DNA of 64,000 bases from Aved-18 sp964606665. Lineage in GTDB: Bacteria > Cyanobacteriota > Vampirovibrionia > Obscuribacterales > Obscuribacteraceae. Position numbers and translations under genes: made by a program. Shown piece by piece: positions 40,026 through 49,485 of the stretch. The stretch spans positions 1 to 64,000 of the forward strand of contig CAZSHS010000011.1 of the NCBI GenBank assembly GCA_964606665.1, given 5' to 3'. How positions within the stretch are numbered: the first letter of the stretch is position 1; every line of letters begins with the position of its first letter. The notes beneath the pieces were generated by a model. It did not search any database, had not been told where the DNA came from, and saw only the letters and a list, made by a program, of their open reading frames with translations.

Positions 40026-41090
40026 ATGCACATCACAGACGACTATTGGTACGACGATCCAGATAAGGTAGACATGTGTGAGAAGAGCGTAGAGCTGATT
40101 GTAGCCTGTCGCGAATTCGAAGCAAAATTTAAAACCGACGCAGAATGCATTGAAGAATTAATTAAAATACTTGGCAAAGCAAACTTATTTTGTCGCAACT
40201 GCAATAGCACAGAAGTGCGCCGCAATTACGGCAGCAGGACACTACTGTGCTACGCATGCAGACGAGGGACTTCAGCATTTGGAGGCACCATTTATGATGG
40301 CATCAAGAAACCACGAGCATGGCTTTTAGGACATTTTCTAATTGGTCAAGGTATTGAATTTAATTCGAATCAATTTCGCATTCCAGCAAGGGTTGCCTAT
40401 TCAAGCGCTTTAACAATAATGAAAAAGATGGCGCTTGTTATAAAATCTGCTCTTGAAAGAGAAGTTGAATCGATTTCGTCGAATGTTTTTATGTCTGTTT
40501 TCAATAAACGAAGTACTCATACTCCAGCTCAACATCATCCTCGTGCGGAGCAAGACGCAATGGAAAAATCCGAAGCCTATTTAGAAGATGTCGAAGAAGA
40601 TCGTTTCCTGGACGACGAGCCCATTCGCCCCAAATGCCTTGATGATTTAGATGAATTTGCAAATTCGCTATACGAAATGCTCTCGAATGAAAAAATTCAC
40701 TTTGATCATTTACTCATTGGCCTGAGATGTCATGACATTGGAATTTTGTGCACTGCAATTTTCGAATTAGAATATCTTGGATTGATTCAGCGTCACGGCG
40801 GTGACTACTACACAAAGAAACAGAAACCGCCAATTGTAGAGATTCCTGAATCCTCATTAAATGCCCGTGTTCGAGATTTTATCGAGTACATCAAAAACAT
40901 CCATCACGGCATTAGCAGAAAATGCCTTCATTTGTACCTGGCTTTATTCTGGAGCAAAAATTATCGGGTCAGATGGAATAGAAGTGCTTTGGCTAAAGCT
41001 TGTAGAGAACATCCGCGCATCACAGGCAAGCAAGTACTTTCTTTTGTTACTCCGCTTATAGTCAATTTAGTTGGACTCGATCTGACCTAG
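40026..41090 (+). CDS. Transposase-derived protein: IS1595-type zinc ribbon and HTH joined to a winged helix
   Basis: The 354-residue product has a strong ribosome site (GGGAGGAAG). Residues 56-78 form a zinc ribbon (C56xxC59...C75xxC78) followed by FGGTIYDGIKKPRAWLLGHFL and an HTH-like stretch to about 145, matching the N-terminus of IS1595/ISXO2 transposases. The expected DDE core (V-E-x-D-E-x-y-x-G) is absent. In its place are an acidic linker (about 165-205) and a winged helix (206-263: LLIGLRCHDIGILCTAIFELEYLGLIQRHGGDYY) resembling the DprA C-terminal domain. The tail IKNIHHGISRKCLHLYLALFW recalls the end of the transposase, without its catalytic glutamate. It is probably a domesticated DNA-binding protein. 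Confidence 0.6.
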   Translation: MHITDDYWYDDPDKVDMCEKSVELIVACREFEAKFKTDAECIEELIKILGKANLFCRNCNSTEVRRNYGSRTLLCYACRRGTSAFGGTIYDGIKKPRAWLLGHFLIGQGIEFNSNQFRIPARVAYSSALTIMKKMALVIKSALEREVESISSNVFMSVFNKRSTHTPAQHHPRAEQDAMEKSEAYLEDVEEDRFLDDEPIRPKCLDDLDEFANSLYEMLSNEKIHFDHLLIGLRCHDIGILCTAIFELEYLGLIQRHGGDYYTKKQKPPIVEIPESSLNARVRDFIEYIKNIHHGISRKCLHLYLALFWSKNYRVRWNRSALAKACREHPRITGKQVLSFVTPLIVNLVGLDLT

Positions 41091-41575
41091 TTTGCAGGTT
41101 CGATTGGTAGCCAGTAACGATTATTCTCATCCTTTTTAAATTGCATCTGCACTAAAAGCGCTTTGTTGAAACAAGAAGGTGCCGAATAAGTTTGATTGGC
41201 CGACACGCCCACTTTAGGCGGCTCTTCCATTACATTCCAATTTAGTCTTTCAAAATACATTCGTTTTGCAAAGGGGACAATGACTTGCATGAATTGCTTA
41301 TCTATACCGCTTCTTTTGTGAGCATCATCAATGTAAAACCGATCTACTGAAATTGTGGTGTCGCACTCTTTTTTTGCCCCGGCAAACCCAAGTAGTTTGC
41401 CATCGTCTTCGGCAACGAGAAATATTCCCTCGTTACCGAAGTAGTTGGCTTCGATGTTGCGCAAGTCCTTGTGCTTAGAGCTCAAATCAAGCTCTTCGCC
41501 TTTTTTGCTGCACAACTCGGCAAAAATGGCTTGGATGCTTTTTTCATCCTGGCGATTTGCTACACGAATTTGCAT
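41087..41575 (-). CDS. GNAT-family N-acetyltransferase
   Basis: A 162-residue acetyltransferase: IRVANRQDEKSIQAIFAELC start, FLVAEDDGKLLGFAGAKKE (beta4), and RFYIDDAHKRSGIDKQFMQVIVPFAKR, in which the acetyl-CoA loop is degenerate (R-S-G-I-D instead of Q/RxxGxG/A). The substrate is unknown. Its stop overlaps by four bases the stop of the convergent transposase-derived gene. Confidence 0.75.
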   Translation of the reverse strand: MQIRVANRQDEKSIQAIFAELCSKKGEELDLSSKHKDLRNIEANYFGNEGIFLVAEDDGKLLGFAGAKKECDTTISVDRFYIDDAHKRSGIDKQFMQVIVPFAKRMYFERLNWNVMEEPPKVGVSANQTYSAPSCFNKALLVQMQFKKDENNRYWLPIEPAN

Positions 41576-41596
41576 AGGTCGTTTTTCTCTATCGAA

Positions 41597-41606
41597 CCGT
41601 TAACGG
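41597..41606. repeat. CCGTTAACGG palindrome copy just 3' of hppA
   Basis: Exact copy five bases after the hppA stop (minus strand). The flanks do not extend the palindrome and no T tract follows, so terminator activity is uncertain. Confidence 0.8.
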
Positions 41607-41611
41607 AACGA

Positions 41612-43735
41612 CTATTGAATAAGGTACGCCACCAGAAGCAACGCAACGATGTTCAAAATTTTGATCATCGGGTTGATAGCAGGACCAGCTGTATCTTTAT
41701 AGGGGTCACCGACAGTGTCACCGGTAACAGCCGCTTTATGAGCATCTGAACCTTTACCGCCACAGTTTCCGTCTTCGATGTATTTCTTAGCGTTATCCCA
41801 TGCGCCACCACCGGAGGTCATCGAGATAGCAACGAAGATACCAGTTACGATACTACCAACCAACACACCACCCAAAATCTTGGCAGCAGCGTATTCGCCT
41901 GGAAGTAAGTACTGCAACCAGAAAAATCCAAGTGCAGTGATAATTACTGGAGTCAATACAGGCAGGAGCGCTGGTGTGATCATCTGTTTGATGGCAGCCG
42001 AAGTAACAATGTCTACGCATCTTGCATAGTCTGGTTTGGCTGTCCCTTCCATGATGCCTGGGATTTCTCTGAATTGGCGACGAACTTCTTCAACCACCAA
42101 TCCTCCAGATTTGCCAACCGCTTCCATTGCATAGGCAGCAAACAAGAATGGAATCAAGCCACCTAAGAACAGTCCCGCCAAAACATAAGGACTTGAAAGA
42201 TCAAATGTGATTGCCGAGGTATGAACGATACCGGCTGCGTTATTGGCAGCAGCAGCGTGTTTAGCGATGTGGGCATTCAACTCTTGAGTATACGAGCTGA
42301 ACAAAACAATCGCAGCTAAACCAGCAGAACCGATGGCGTATCCCTTAGTTACGGCTTTGGTGGTATTACCAACAGCGTCCAGAGGATCGGTGATAGCGCG
42401 GACTTCTTTTGGCATTTCAGCCATTTCAGCAATACCACCAGCGTTATCCGTAATCGGTCCATATGAGTCAATGGCGACGATGATGCCAGCCATTGAGAGC
42501 ATCGCCATGGCAGCCAACGCCACGCCAAACACTCCGCATAGAGCGTATGAAACAAGAATTCCGGCGATGATAACAAGCACTGGAAGAGCTGTTGATTCCA
42601 TCGATATTGCAAGGCCAGCGATGATGTTTGTGGCATGACCGGTCTCTGATGCTTTGGCGATGTGACGGACTGGACGGTATTCAGTAGATGTGTAGTACTC
42701 GGTGATCACTACCATCAAAGCAGTGACAACAAGACCGACGCACGAGGCGGCAAAGAACTGCCAAGTTGGAACCACGGCTCCACCATTGAGAGTTAGACCA
42801 CTCATCATCTTGTCTGTTACGAAGTAGAAACCAACTGCTGCAAGCACGCCAGAGACAATAAGCCCGCGGTACAGCGCTCCCATAATATTGGTGCTTTTTC
42901 CGAGCTTAACGAAGAACGCACCGATAACGGAAGTGATAATGGAAATAGCACCAAGTGCAAGCGGATAGACCAAAACGAGTGGCGCTTGTCCAGCTTCAAT
43001 TTGGGCATGGAAAGTTTCGTGAGCAAGAAGCATCGTGGCGATCGCTGTTACAGCGTATGTCTCGAACAAGTCAGCAGCCATACCAGCACAGTCACCAACG
43101 TTGTCGCCTACGTTGTCGGCGATTACGGCAGGGTTACGCGGGTCGTCCTCGGGAATACCGGCTTCGACTTTACCAACCAAGTCTGCTCCGACGTCTGCGG
43201 CTTTGGTATAGATACCACCGCCTAAGCGTGCAAAGACTGAAATTAAACTAGCTCCAAAACCTAGACCGACAAGCGCCGTAACGTCTTTGGTTACTAGATA
43301 GAAAATTGTCACACCAAGCAAACCCAGACCTACAACAAGTAGACCGGTAACCGACCCACCCTTGAAAGCGACATCTAATGCTGCTTCAAGACCGTTCTTA
43401 GCCGCCTCTGCGGTTCGGACGTTTGCTCTCACCGAAACAAACATTCCCACAAAACCAGCCAGTGAGCTCAGGACCGCTCCTACGACGAAACCGATGGCTG
43501 TAGTGATGTTAATAGCGACAGCCAAAACAATTGCAAGAACGATACCTACATACAGAATCGTCGTGTATTGACGACGCATGTAAGCATTGGCACCTTCTTG
43601 AATGGCGCCGGCAATCTCTTGCATTTTCTCACTTCCGGCACTCAGCTTGAGAACGCTCATTCCGGCATAGCCACCGTATAAGAGAGCTACAGCCCCTCCG
43701 CCGATGCAGTAGTAAAGAATCGAAGTTTCATCCAT
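41612..43735 (-). CDS. hppA: Membrane proton-translocating pyrophosphatase (K+-independent type)
   Basis: The start at ATG 43735 (AAAGGAG 12 bases upstream) gives 707 residues and an N-terminal membrane helix (ILYYCIGGGAVALLYGGYAG). The 16-helix pump couples pyrophosphate hydrolysis to ion transport. Active-site segments are DVGADLVGKVEAGIPEDDPRN with DNVGDNVGDCAGM, and the C-terminal GDTVGDPYKDTAGPAINP. In GNTTKAVTKG, Lys stands where K+-dependent enzymes have Ala, which indicates a K+-independent proton pump. A frame extension of 25 codons upstream lacks family similarity. Confidence 0.96.
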   Translation of the reverse strand: MDETSILYYCIGGGAVALLYGGYAGMSVLKLSAGSEKMQEIAGAIQEGANAYMRRQYTTILYVGIVLAIVLAVAINITTAIGFVVGAVLSSLAGFVGMFVSVRANVRTAEAAKNGLEAALDVAFKGGSVTGLLVVGLGLLGVTIFYLVTKDVTALVGLGFGASLISVFARLGGGIYTKAADVGADLVGKVEAGIPEDDPRNPAVIADNVGDNVGDCAGMAADLFETYAVTAIATMLLAHETFHAQIEAGQAPLVLVYPLALGAISIITSVIGAFFVKLGKSTNIMGALYRGLIVSGVLAAVGFYFVTDKMMSGLTLNGGAVVPTWQFFAASCVGLVVTALMVVITEYYTSTEYRPVRHIAKASETGHATNIIAGLAISMESTALPVLVIIAGILVSYALCGVFGVALAAMAMLSMAGIIVAIDSYGPITDNAGGIAEMAEMPKEVRAITDPLDAVGNTTKAVTKGYAIGSAGLAAIVLFSSYTQELNAHIAKHAAAANNAAGIVHTSAITFDLSSPYVLAGLFLGGLIPFLFAAYAMEAVGKSGGLVVEEVRRQFREIPGIMEGTAKPDYARCVDIVTSAAIKQMITPALLPVLTPVIITALGFFWLQYLLPGEYAAAKILGGVLVGSIVTGIFVAISMTSGGGAWDNAKKYIEDGNCGGKGSDAHKAAVTGDTVGDPYKDTAGPAINPMIKILNIVALLLVAYLIQ
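42921..42930. repeat. CCGATAACGG palindrome copy in CDS
   Basis: Exact copy read on the minus strand as Ser-Val-Ile-Gly-Ala in an HppA membrane helix. Confidence 0.85.
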
Positions 43736-43983
43736 GAATCTCTCAAGCTCCTTTGGTTTCAGCCGTGCTTTCCTGACCACTTGTTGGTAAGCGGCGCAAC
43801 CGAAAAACACCGTCCTAAATTTACCAGTTTCTTATAGGGCCTATCTTTTCCACTATTTAATTTAGTCCTCACCAGTGGTGGCAGGACCAAACGGTTTCCA
43901 AGCGCCGATAAGTGGAACAAATTGCACACTTTACGGTCTCTTATTAGAATAGCCAGGCGGTGCAAAGTTAAGGGGCGTTCATA

Positions 43984-46134
43984 TTGCGATCTCAACCTAT
44001 TAATAGGATTCACAGTCATCTGTCCTATCTTTCACTTTTAATTCCCTTAAGCTTCTTTTTGTTTTGTGATGTCAACTGCCAGTTGGCGAGCGCACAAGAA
44101 AATCTTGGCATCAACAAAGTTTCATCTGCGAAGTTGCTTAAAAGCAAAGATGGCATTGAAATTGCCACCACGAATAAAACTTGTTTACCGCGTCCGATAA
44201 TTCAGTTTCTCGCGGGTGAAAATGGAAACACCGTGTTAGTAGCTGATTTTCCCGGCTTGATTTGGGAATTGCCCACCAAATCAGTAGGAACGGAAACATT
44301 TGGCACCACAAGTAGTATCACATCAATTAAAATTGGACGTTTCCAATCAAGCCCGCCAGTCTGTCGCATTTCAATTTCGGCTAAAAATTCAGCTATTTTG
44401 AAAAACGTCGCGTTTCGCTCTACACCCGGTCGTCTGAGCGTCAAAATTACCAATTACAAAAACTCCCTTGCAGAGCAGGGTCTAAGAGAATTAAAAGCAT
44501 TTCCACCACCTCTTGCTCCCGTTTTTAGTCGAACAACACCGCAAAAAGCTGGCATAGCGCCACCTTTGTCAGAAATGGAGCCAACCCTCTCGACTTATCA
44601 AGGTCCGGGAAAATTCGAACTCGATCCACAAGTCATATCACAATCGACAACCGATAACGGAACGATGGTTTCTGGGGCACCAGTGCCGGGGCTACCCTTG
44701 GCGCCGAAATTAAAAGCTTCAAATCCTTATCACGTCCCCAGTGTCGCTCCAACTCGCGCCCGGGCATTATCACTAACGGAATCTAAGCAGACGTCTCAAA
44801 CCGTAAACGCAAATTCATCAAATCCGAATAAAGTGGCAAGTGCTAAAAACTCATTCAAGAATGCGGATTTAAACGAGCTAAAGAATCAAAATTCTTCAGA
44901 AAACGGCTCCGTGTCAAAATTACTTGGCAAAATCAAAGACAAAACTGCCAAATTATTCGCCCCTTCAGATAGTTCAACTCTTGCAGAGCCTGTCGATTCG
45001 TCGAAATCTAACCAGACTGCTCAAGTAGAAAACACCATCGATTTAAAATTCGACGCGAATCATATCGAATTAGGCGGATTGCGATTGCCAGCTAGTCAAA
45101 TAACTTACAAGTCATTCAGACTTTCCAATCCCGATAGATATGTAGTGGATTTCGACAACTTACCAGAGTTAAAGGATGCGTCGCGTCCAGAAATTCCAGA
45201 AAACAAGTTCATTAAAGATATTCGTATTGGCTCTGTACCAGCCAATACTGCAGATGGCTCTTCAGAAATGAAGGGACGCCTAGTCTTTGACTTGCTCGAT
45301 TCTGAAACTACATTCAACATCAATTCACAGGCAAACAAAATAGTTTTTTCAATTAATTCTCTTGCCAATGAGTTGCCTGCTGCCAACTTAAAAGGCAAAG
45401 TCGTCGTCCTCGACGCTGGTCACGGCGGAACTGATCCAGGCGCACAGCGCGGTATCACTAACGAAAAAGACATAACGTTATCGGTTGTGAAATATTTGAG
45501 CGAGTTTCTTAAAGCGCAGGGAATAAAGGTGCATCTTACAAGAATCGACGATACTTTCATTTCCTTACAAGAGCGTGTCGATATAACCAATCGAACCAAT
45601 CCAAACGCTTTTGTTAGTGTACATGTGAACGCGATGGAATCATCAAACGAAATTAGTGGGCTTGAGACCTATTTTCAAACAGAACAAAGTAAAGAGCTTG
45701 CCTCAGACATCCACAAAAATTTGTTGGACACACTCAAAGTACCTGATAGAAATATTCGCAAAGCAAAGTTCTACGTCATAAATCGCACCGAAGTGCCAAG
45801 CGTGTTAGCTGAGATTGGCTTCATCTCGAATCAGGATGAGCGCGAAAAACTAACTAACTCCGACTATCAAAAACAGGTGGCTGAGGGGTTAGCAAAAGGA
45901 ATTATTCTTTATCTATGTAACGATTCAGGCACAAGAGAGATTTCGCATGGCACTGGTAGCGAGAAAGCAAAGATCGCGAATAAGCAATTGAGCGTAAGCC
46001 CTAAAAAAGATTCAAGTACTGCTAACACAAGAAGCGAGAAAATAAGGGCTGGTACATTATCCTCTTTATCTCGACTCGCGCAAAAAGGGCTGGGAATCGG
46101 AATGAGCGCTAACAAAGACCAGGTACACAGATAA
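43984..46134 (+). CDS. Exported N-acetylmuramoyl-L-alanine amidase (AMIN plus Amidase_3)
   Basis: The start is a TTG with AAGGGG at spacing 8, required to include the signal sequence (RSQPINRIHSHLSYLSLLIPLSFFLF); this gives 716 residues. A long low-complexity Ser/Asn/Lys region (about 180-350) precedes an AMIN domain (about 350-465, IELGGLRLPASQITYKSF). The amidase_3 domain (about 474-640) has zinc ligand H480 in LDAGHGGTDPGA, the second histidine in SVHVNA, and catalytic glutamate in LAEIGFISN. It cleaves the amide linking peptide to glycan, as needed for cell separation. A basic tail of about 60 residues follows. Confidence 0.92.
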   Translation: MRSQPINRIHSHLSYLSLLIPLSFFLFCDVNCQLASAQENLGINKVSSAKLLKSKDGIEIATTNKTCLPRPIIQFLAGENGNTVLVADFPGLIWELPTKSVGTETFGTTSSITSIKIGRFQSSPPVCRISISAKNSAILKNVAFRSTPGRLSVKITNYKNSLAEQGLRELKAFPPPLAPVFSRTTPQKAGIAPPLSEMEPTLSTYQGPGKFELDPQVISQSTTDNGTMVSGAPVPGLPLAPKLKASNPYHVPSVAPTRARALSLTESKQTSQTVNANSSNPNKVASAKNSFKNADLNELKNQNSSENGSVSKLLGKIKDKTAKLFAPSDSSTLAEPVDSSKSNQTAQVENTIDLKFDANHIELGGLRLPASQITYKSFRLSNPDRYVVDFDNLPELKDASRPEIPENKFIKDIRIGSVPANTADGSSEMKGRLVFDLLDSETTFNINSQANKIVFSINSLANELPAANLKGKVVVLDAGHGGTDPGAQRGITNEKDITLSVVKYLSEFLKAQGIKVHLTRIDDTFISLQERVDITNRTNPNAFVSVHVNAMESSNEISGLETYFQTEQSKELASDIHKNLLDTLKVPDRNIRKAKFYVINRTEVPSVLAEIGFISNQDEREKLTNSDYQKQVAEGLAKGIILYLCNDSGTREISHGTGSEKAKIANKQLSVSPKKDSSTANTRSEKIRAGTLSSLSRLAQKGLGIGMSANKDQVHR
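44651..44660. repeat. CCGATAACGG palindrome copy in CDS
   Basis: Exact copy read as Thr-Asp-Asn-Gly-Thr in the low-complexity linker of the amidase. A one-mismatch copy (ACGTTATCGG) lies at 45475-45484 in the same gene. Confidence 0.85.
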
Positions 46135-46138
46135 GCGA

Positions 46139-46150
46139 ACCGTTAACGGT
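46139..46150. repeat. ACCGTTAACGGT palindrome 3' of the amidase gene
   Basis: Perfect 12-bp palindrome five bases after the amidase stop and 26 bases before murI. There is no T tract, so it may not terminate transcription fully. Confidence 0.8.
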
Positions 46151-46175
46151 ACCTGTCGTAAAGCCAAGGTAATGA

Positions 46176-47192
46176 ATGGGCCAAAAATGGCTCAAAACCG
46201 CCCTTAATTCCTCAAATCCCAAGTACGATTCATATATGAACATCAAAGATAGTTTTGCCAAAGCTAAGTGTATTGGGTTATTTGACTCGGGACTTGGCGG
46301 TTTGTCTGTATTGAAGCAACTTTTGATGCTTCCTGATTTAAACGACCAAAGCTACAAAAGCGAAGAGAATCAAAATTCGCCAAGCACAACAAATGCTATT
46401 AAAAAGGAATATGTTTATTTCGCTGACACGGCAAGATGTCCATATGGTGGTCGCAGCCAAGCAGAGATTCAAACCTTCGTTGAACAAATAGTTGAATGGC
46501 TCTTTCAAAATAATGTTGACCTGGTTATTATGGCGTGCAATACCAGTGCAGCTTTGGTAGAACCGGCAAGACGGTCCGGATTTTCTTTGCCCATGATTGA
46601 TTTGTTGCACTCCACTGGTGACATTGTGCAAAAAAATGCATACAAGCGCATTGGTGTAATGTCGACAATGGCTACGGCAAAAACAAAGGCATTCAGCAAA
46701 GCAATTAAAAAGAAACAGCCACAAGTAGAAGTTTTCGAGCTAGCTTGTCCAGATTTAGTTCCGCTCGTGGAGAGCAATAAGACAAAATCGCGCGAGGCAG
46801 TTGAAGCGCTTAGTCCATACGCCAAAGAATTAATTGCACATAATGTCGATGCTATTATTTATGGATGCACCCATTTTCCATTTTTACATGATTCCATGCG
46901 ACGCTGCCTAACTGAGCTCAATGCGCTGGATACGAAGATGATCGATCCGGCCGTTTGCTTGAGCGAAGAACTACTTGGTATGAGTCTGACAAATATGCAA
47001 GTTTATCAAAATGATTTCTGTGACCTAAACAACCGTTGTCGCTTTGTCACCACCGGCAATATCGAAACATTTGCTGCAGGAATTAACAACAATTTGGGCT
47101 TGCCATTTACTCAAATCGACCAAGTTTCAGTAGGTGAGCTCACGCTAAGCGAAACATCGGTCAATACGACGCCGTCCAATATTCAGTTATAG
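46176..47192 (+). CDS. murI: Glutamate racemase
   Basis: The 338-residue enzyme makes D-glutamate for peptidoglycan. IGLFDSGLGGLSVLKQL, the first catalytic cysteine in MACNTSA and the second in IIYGCTHFPFL are all present. The N-terminal 30 residues before the core are longer than usual; an internal ATG at 46236 is an alternative start, but AAGG at spacing 6 favours 46176. A short inserted stretch (about 50-72, SYKSEENQNSPSTTNAIKKE) is atypical. It follows the amidase gene, another peptidoglycan function. Confidence 0.94.
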   Translation: MGQKWLKTALNSSNPKYDSYMNIKDSFAKAKCIGLFDSGLGGLSVLKQLLMLPDLNDQSYKSEENQNSPSTTNAIKKEYVYFADTARCPYGGRSQAEIQTFVEQIVEWLFQNNVDLVIMACNTSAALVEPARRSGFSLPMIDLLHSTGDIVQKNAYKRIGVMSTMATAKTKAFSKAIKKKQPQVEVFELACPDLVPLVESNKTKSREAVEALSPYAKELIAHNVDAIIYGCTHFPFLHDSMRRCLTELNALDTKMIDPAVCLSEELLGMSLTNMQVYQNDFCDLNNRCRFVTTGNIETFAAGINNNLGLPFTQIDQVSVGELTLSETSVNTTPSNIQL

Positions 47193-47291
47193 GTCTTTGA
47201 ATTAGCCTAAGAAAATCTCAATCTTTGCAATCAGTTTTGTTATAAAACAAACAATTGACGCCAAGTTTTGCTTGAGGATAATAGAGGAATC

Positions 47292-47591
47292 ATGGGTAGA
47301 AAAACCGAGAGCTTTTATTGTGATTTATTGACTTCGGAAATGACCGAAGCCTTCACTAACGACTTTGGCAAGGCAGTCTTGCGGCTGCCCAATCAGGGGC
47401 GTGGCGAAGTACACGACGATGTAGTCATTTACTTCTCCGCACTTGCCATGGATCAAGTTAATACTATTGCCACTAAATATGGTATCAATGATCCAGACGC
47501 TCTACATGAAATGTTTCAGCTCACAAGACACAATTTGGTTCAAGGCTTTCGTATCGGACAAAGTATGAAAGGAAGCTGGCGTCCTAGTTAG
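47292..47591 (+). CDS. Small protein of unknown function
   Basis: A 99-residue soluble protein starting MGRKTESFYCDLLTSEMTEAF, with AGAGGA just before the ATG. It has a mixed helix pattern, no cysteines beyond one near the start and no recognised motif. It stands alone, 100 bases after murI and convergent with the Ser/Thr kinase gene. Confidence 0.5.
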   Translation: MGRKTESFYCDLLTSEMTEAFTNDFGKAVLRLPNQGRGEVHDDVVIYFSALAMDQVNTIATKYGINDPDALHEMFQLTRHNLVQGFRIGQSMKGSWRPS

Positions 47592-47631
47592 CAGGACTCA
47601 ACTACTTTGCCCCCAAATTAAACAGCAAGTT

Positions 47632-49290
47632 TTATTTTTGCAACGCAGCCATAAGGCTGTGAATTTTTTTCTGGATGCCAGGATCTTTTGAATAATGGAT
47701 TCCACCGTAAATCAACAGCCCAATCAAAACAAGCGTGAGCACCTGAGTCAATATCCCAGGTCCCATACTATTAGAGCGCATTTTCGAATTCTTGCTAAAC
47801 CGGCGTGTGCCAGTAACTTCTTGCATACGCTGTGCACGAGGCAACGCTAATCTTCCGCCACCTTGAACACGCAATTTCGCATACTCCTTGGCTGAAGGCA
47901 ACTGACGCTGACAGTTAACACAAAAACGCAATTGGGCTTTAATTGGCGCATGACAAAATGGGCAATTGGAATATCCTAATTCTTGCCTGAACTCTTCGAT
48001 TTCCTCTTCCTGACTCGGTTTCTGATTACCACCAAAAATCGACGAGAGCATATCCAAAAACTTTTGCACCGGATTTGGTGCGCTCACTTCAGGCTTAACT
48101 TTGTAAGATCCAGTCGCTTCTTGGGCTTGCATTTTACCGTTAGCATGATTGAAAGTGCCCTGCCCAGGACCTTGAAAATGTGAAGTCTCGGTGCGCATCT
48201 CCTCAAGAATTTGCTGCACTGCATTAGGCATGCCTTGATGAATATCAAGCGCCGGGTGTTCGCCTGTAGCAAGAGCTTCCGCTTCGCTTTCTAAATCCTT
48301 GTAGCCCTGTGCTTCTTGTCTGAATCTGTACGAACGCACTTTTGGCCAGTCTCGGCGCAATGCATCGCGCAATTCTTTAGCAAAAGCGGTGCAACTGGCG
48401 AAACGATTTTCCGGTTCTTTGTTCAACGAGCGCGTTATTACATACGTTGTTTCGTTGCAGCTTTTCAATTCAGGAACGGCGTCACAAAAGGGAATTGGCG
48501 TTCCATAGAGATGACAGTCCATCATTTCAATGGCAGACTTAGCTTTGTACGGAAGCTCACCGCTCAGCGACTCGTAGACTAGAATACCCATCGAATAGAT
48601 ATCACTGCGGGTATCAACTACGGCATTAGACAAACACTGCTCAGGACTCATGTAGGGCGGTGAACCACACACGTCTCCGGCCTTGGTAATTTGATATACG
48701 TCTTCGGCAAAACAATCTGTTTCCTTAAGCTTGGATAAGCCGAAGTCGACGATTTTGACCCAGTCCTCAGTTTCTCCGTGTTTGCTTAAAATAATGTTCT
48801 CTGGCTTCAAATCACGATGTACGACGTCATGACTATGTGCAAATTCAAGCGCATCCAATATCTGATCAAAAATAATCGTTGCTCTGTCAAAAGGCAAAGC
48901 ACCCAGGGCTTCTAATTCGTCTTTTAAGCTGCGTCCCTCAATGTATTCCATCACGAGGAATGGCTGCCCCAACTTGCTCATTCCAAAATCAAAAAGTGTG
49001 ACAATGTGATGATGATTAACCTGAGCAACTGTGCGCGCTTCTCGGTTAAATCGCTTGAGCGCCTCAGAATCAGCCACTTTGTGCGCGTGTAACATCTTAA
49101 TTGCCACAATACGGTCGGTCTGTTCGTCTTGTGCTCTATAGACGACGCCCATGCCGCCTTTTCCAAGAACCCCTGTGACCAAGTAGCGATTAGACAGTAA
49201 TGTGCCAATAAGCGGATCGCGGGCGCTTACGCTCTCGCCGCTCTGCTCTTTAGCAGACCCTTTTGTTTCCGTGTTTTCGGCCGGGCACAC
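47632..49290 (-). CDS. Ser/Thr protein kinase with zinc ribbon and C-terminal membrane anchor
   Basis: The start is GTG 49290 with AAGGGA ten bases upstream; 552 residues. The Hanks-type kinase domain (about 35-310) has GKGGMGVVYRA, lysine K65 in VAIKML, HRDLKPEN with D160, DFG at 182-184 and GSPPYMSPEQC. A linker of 120 residues follows, then a zinc ribbon (CPFCHAPIKAQLRFCVNCQ, about 445-463) and one membrane helix near the C-terminus (TQVLTLVLIGLLIYGG). There is no PASTA domain. Such kinases phosphorylate cytoplasmic proteins; the target is unknown. Confidence 0.93.
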   Translation of the reverse strand: MCPAENTETKGSAKEQSGESVSARDPLIGTLLSNRYLVTGVLGKGGMGVVYRAQDEQTDRIVAIKMLHAHKVADSEALKRFNREARTVAQVNHHHIVTLFDFGMSKLGQPFLVMEYIEGRSLKDELEALGALPFDRATIIFDQILDALEFAHSHDVVHRDLKPENIILSKHGETEDWVKIVDFGLSKLKETDCFAEDVYQITKAGDVCGSPPYMSPEQCLSNAVVDTRSDIYSMGILVYESLSGELPYKAKSAIEMMDCHLYGTPIPFCDAVPELKSCNETTYVITRSLNKEPENRFASCTAFAKELRDALRRDWPKVRSYRFRQEAQGYKDLESEAEALATGEHPALDIHQGMPNAVQQILEEMRTETSHFQGPGQGTFNHANGKMQAQEATGSYKVKPEVSAPNPVQKFLDMLSSIFGGNQKPSQEEEIEEFRQELGYSNCPFCHAPIKAQLRFCVNCQRQLPSAKEYAKLRVQGGGRLALPRAQRMQEVTGTRRFSKNSKMRSNSMGPGILTQVLTLVLIGLLIYGGIHYSKDPGIQKKIHSLMAALQK

Positions 49291-49485
49291 TGTTAATCAG
49301 TCCCTTAATTAGTAAATCGGGTTAGTTCCTTGAGAAAACGCCCTTGAAATAAGCCAACTATATCCATATAACCCCATACCCGCCCACTATGGCAACTAAA
49401 CCGATAAAGGGCACCAAACAGCGACCAGATAACGCTTTTCAACCAAAGAGCACTCGAATGCGCCATTCGTTTGAAGACACCAACT

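Noticed and set aside
40026..41090. Intact IS1595-family insertion sequence
   Set aside because: The DDE core is missing and no terminal inverted repeats or target duplication are visible at the flanks.
43038..43045. GCGATCGC (cyanobacterial HIP1 word)
   Set aside because: I see only one clear copy in the window, inside hppA, so HIP1 is not the abundant repeat here.
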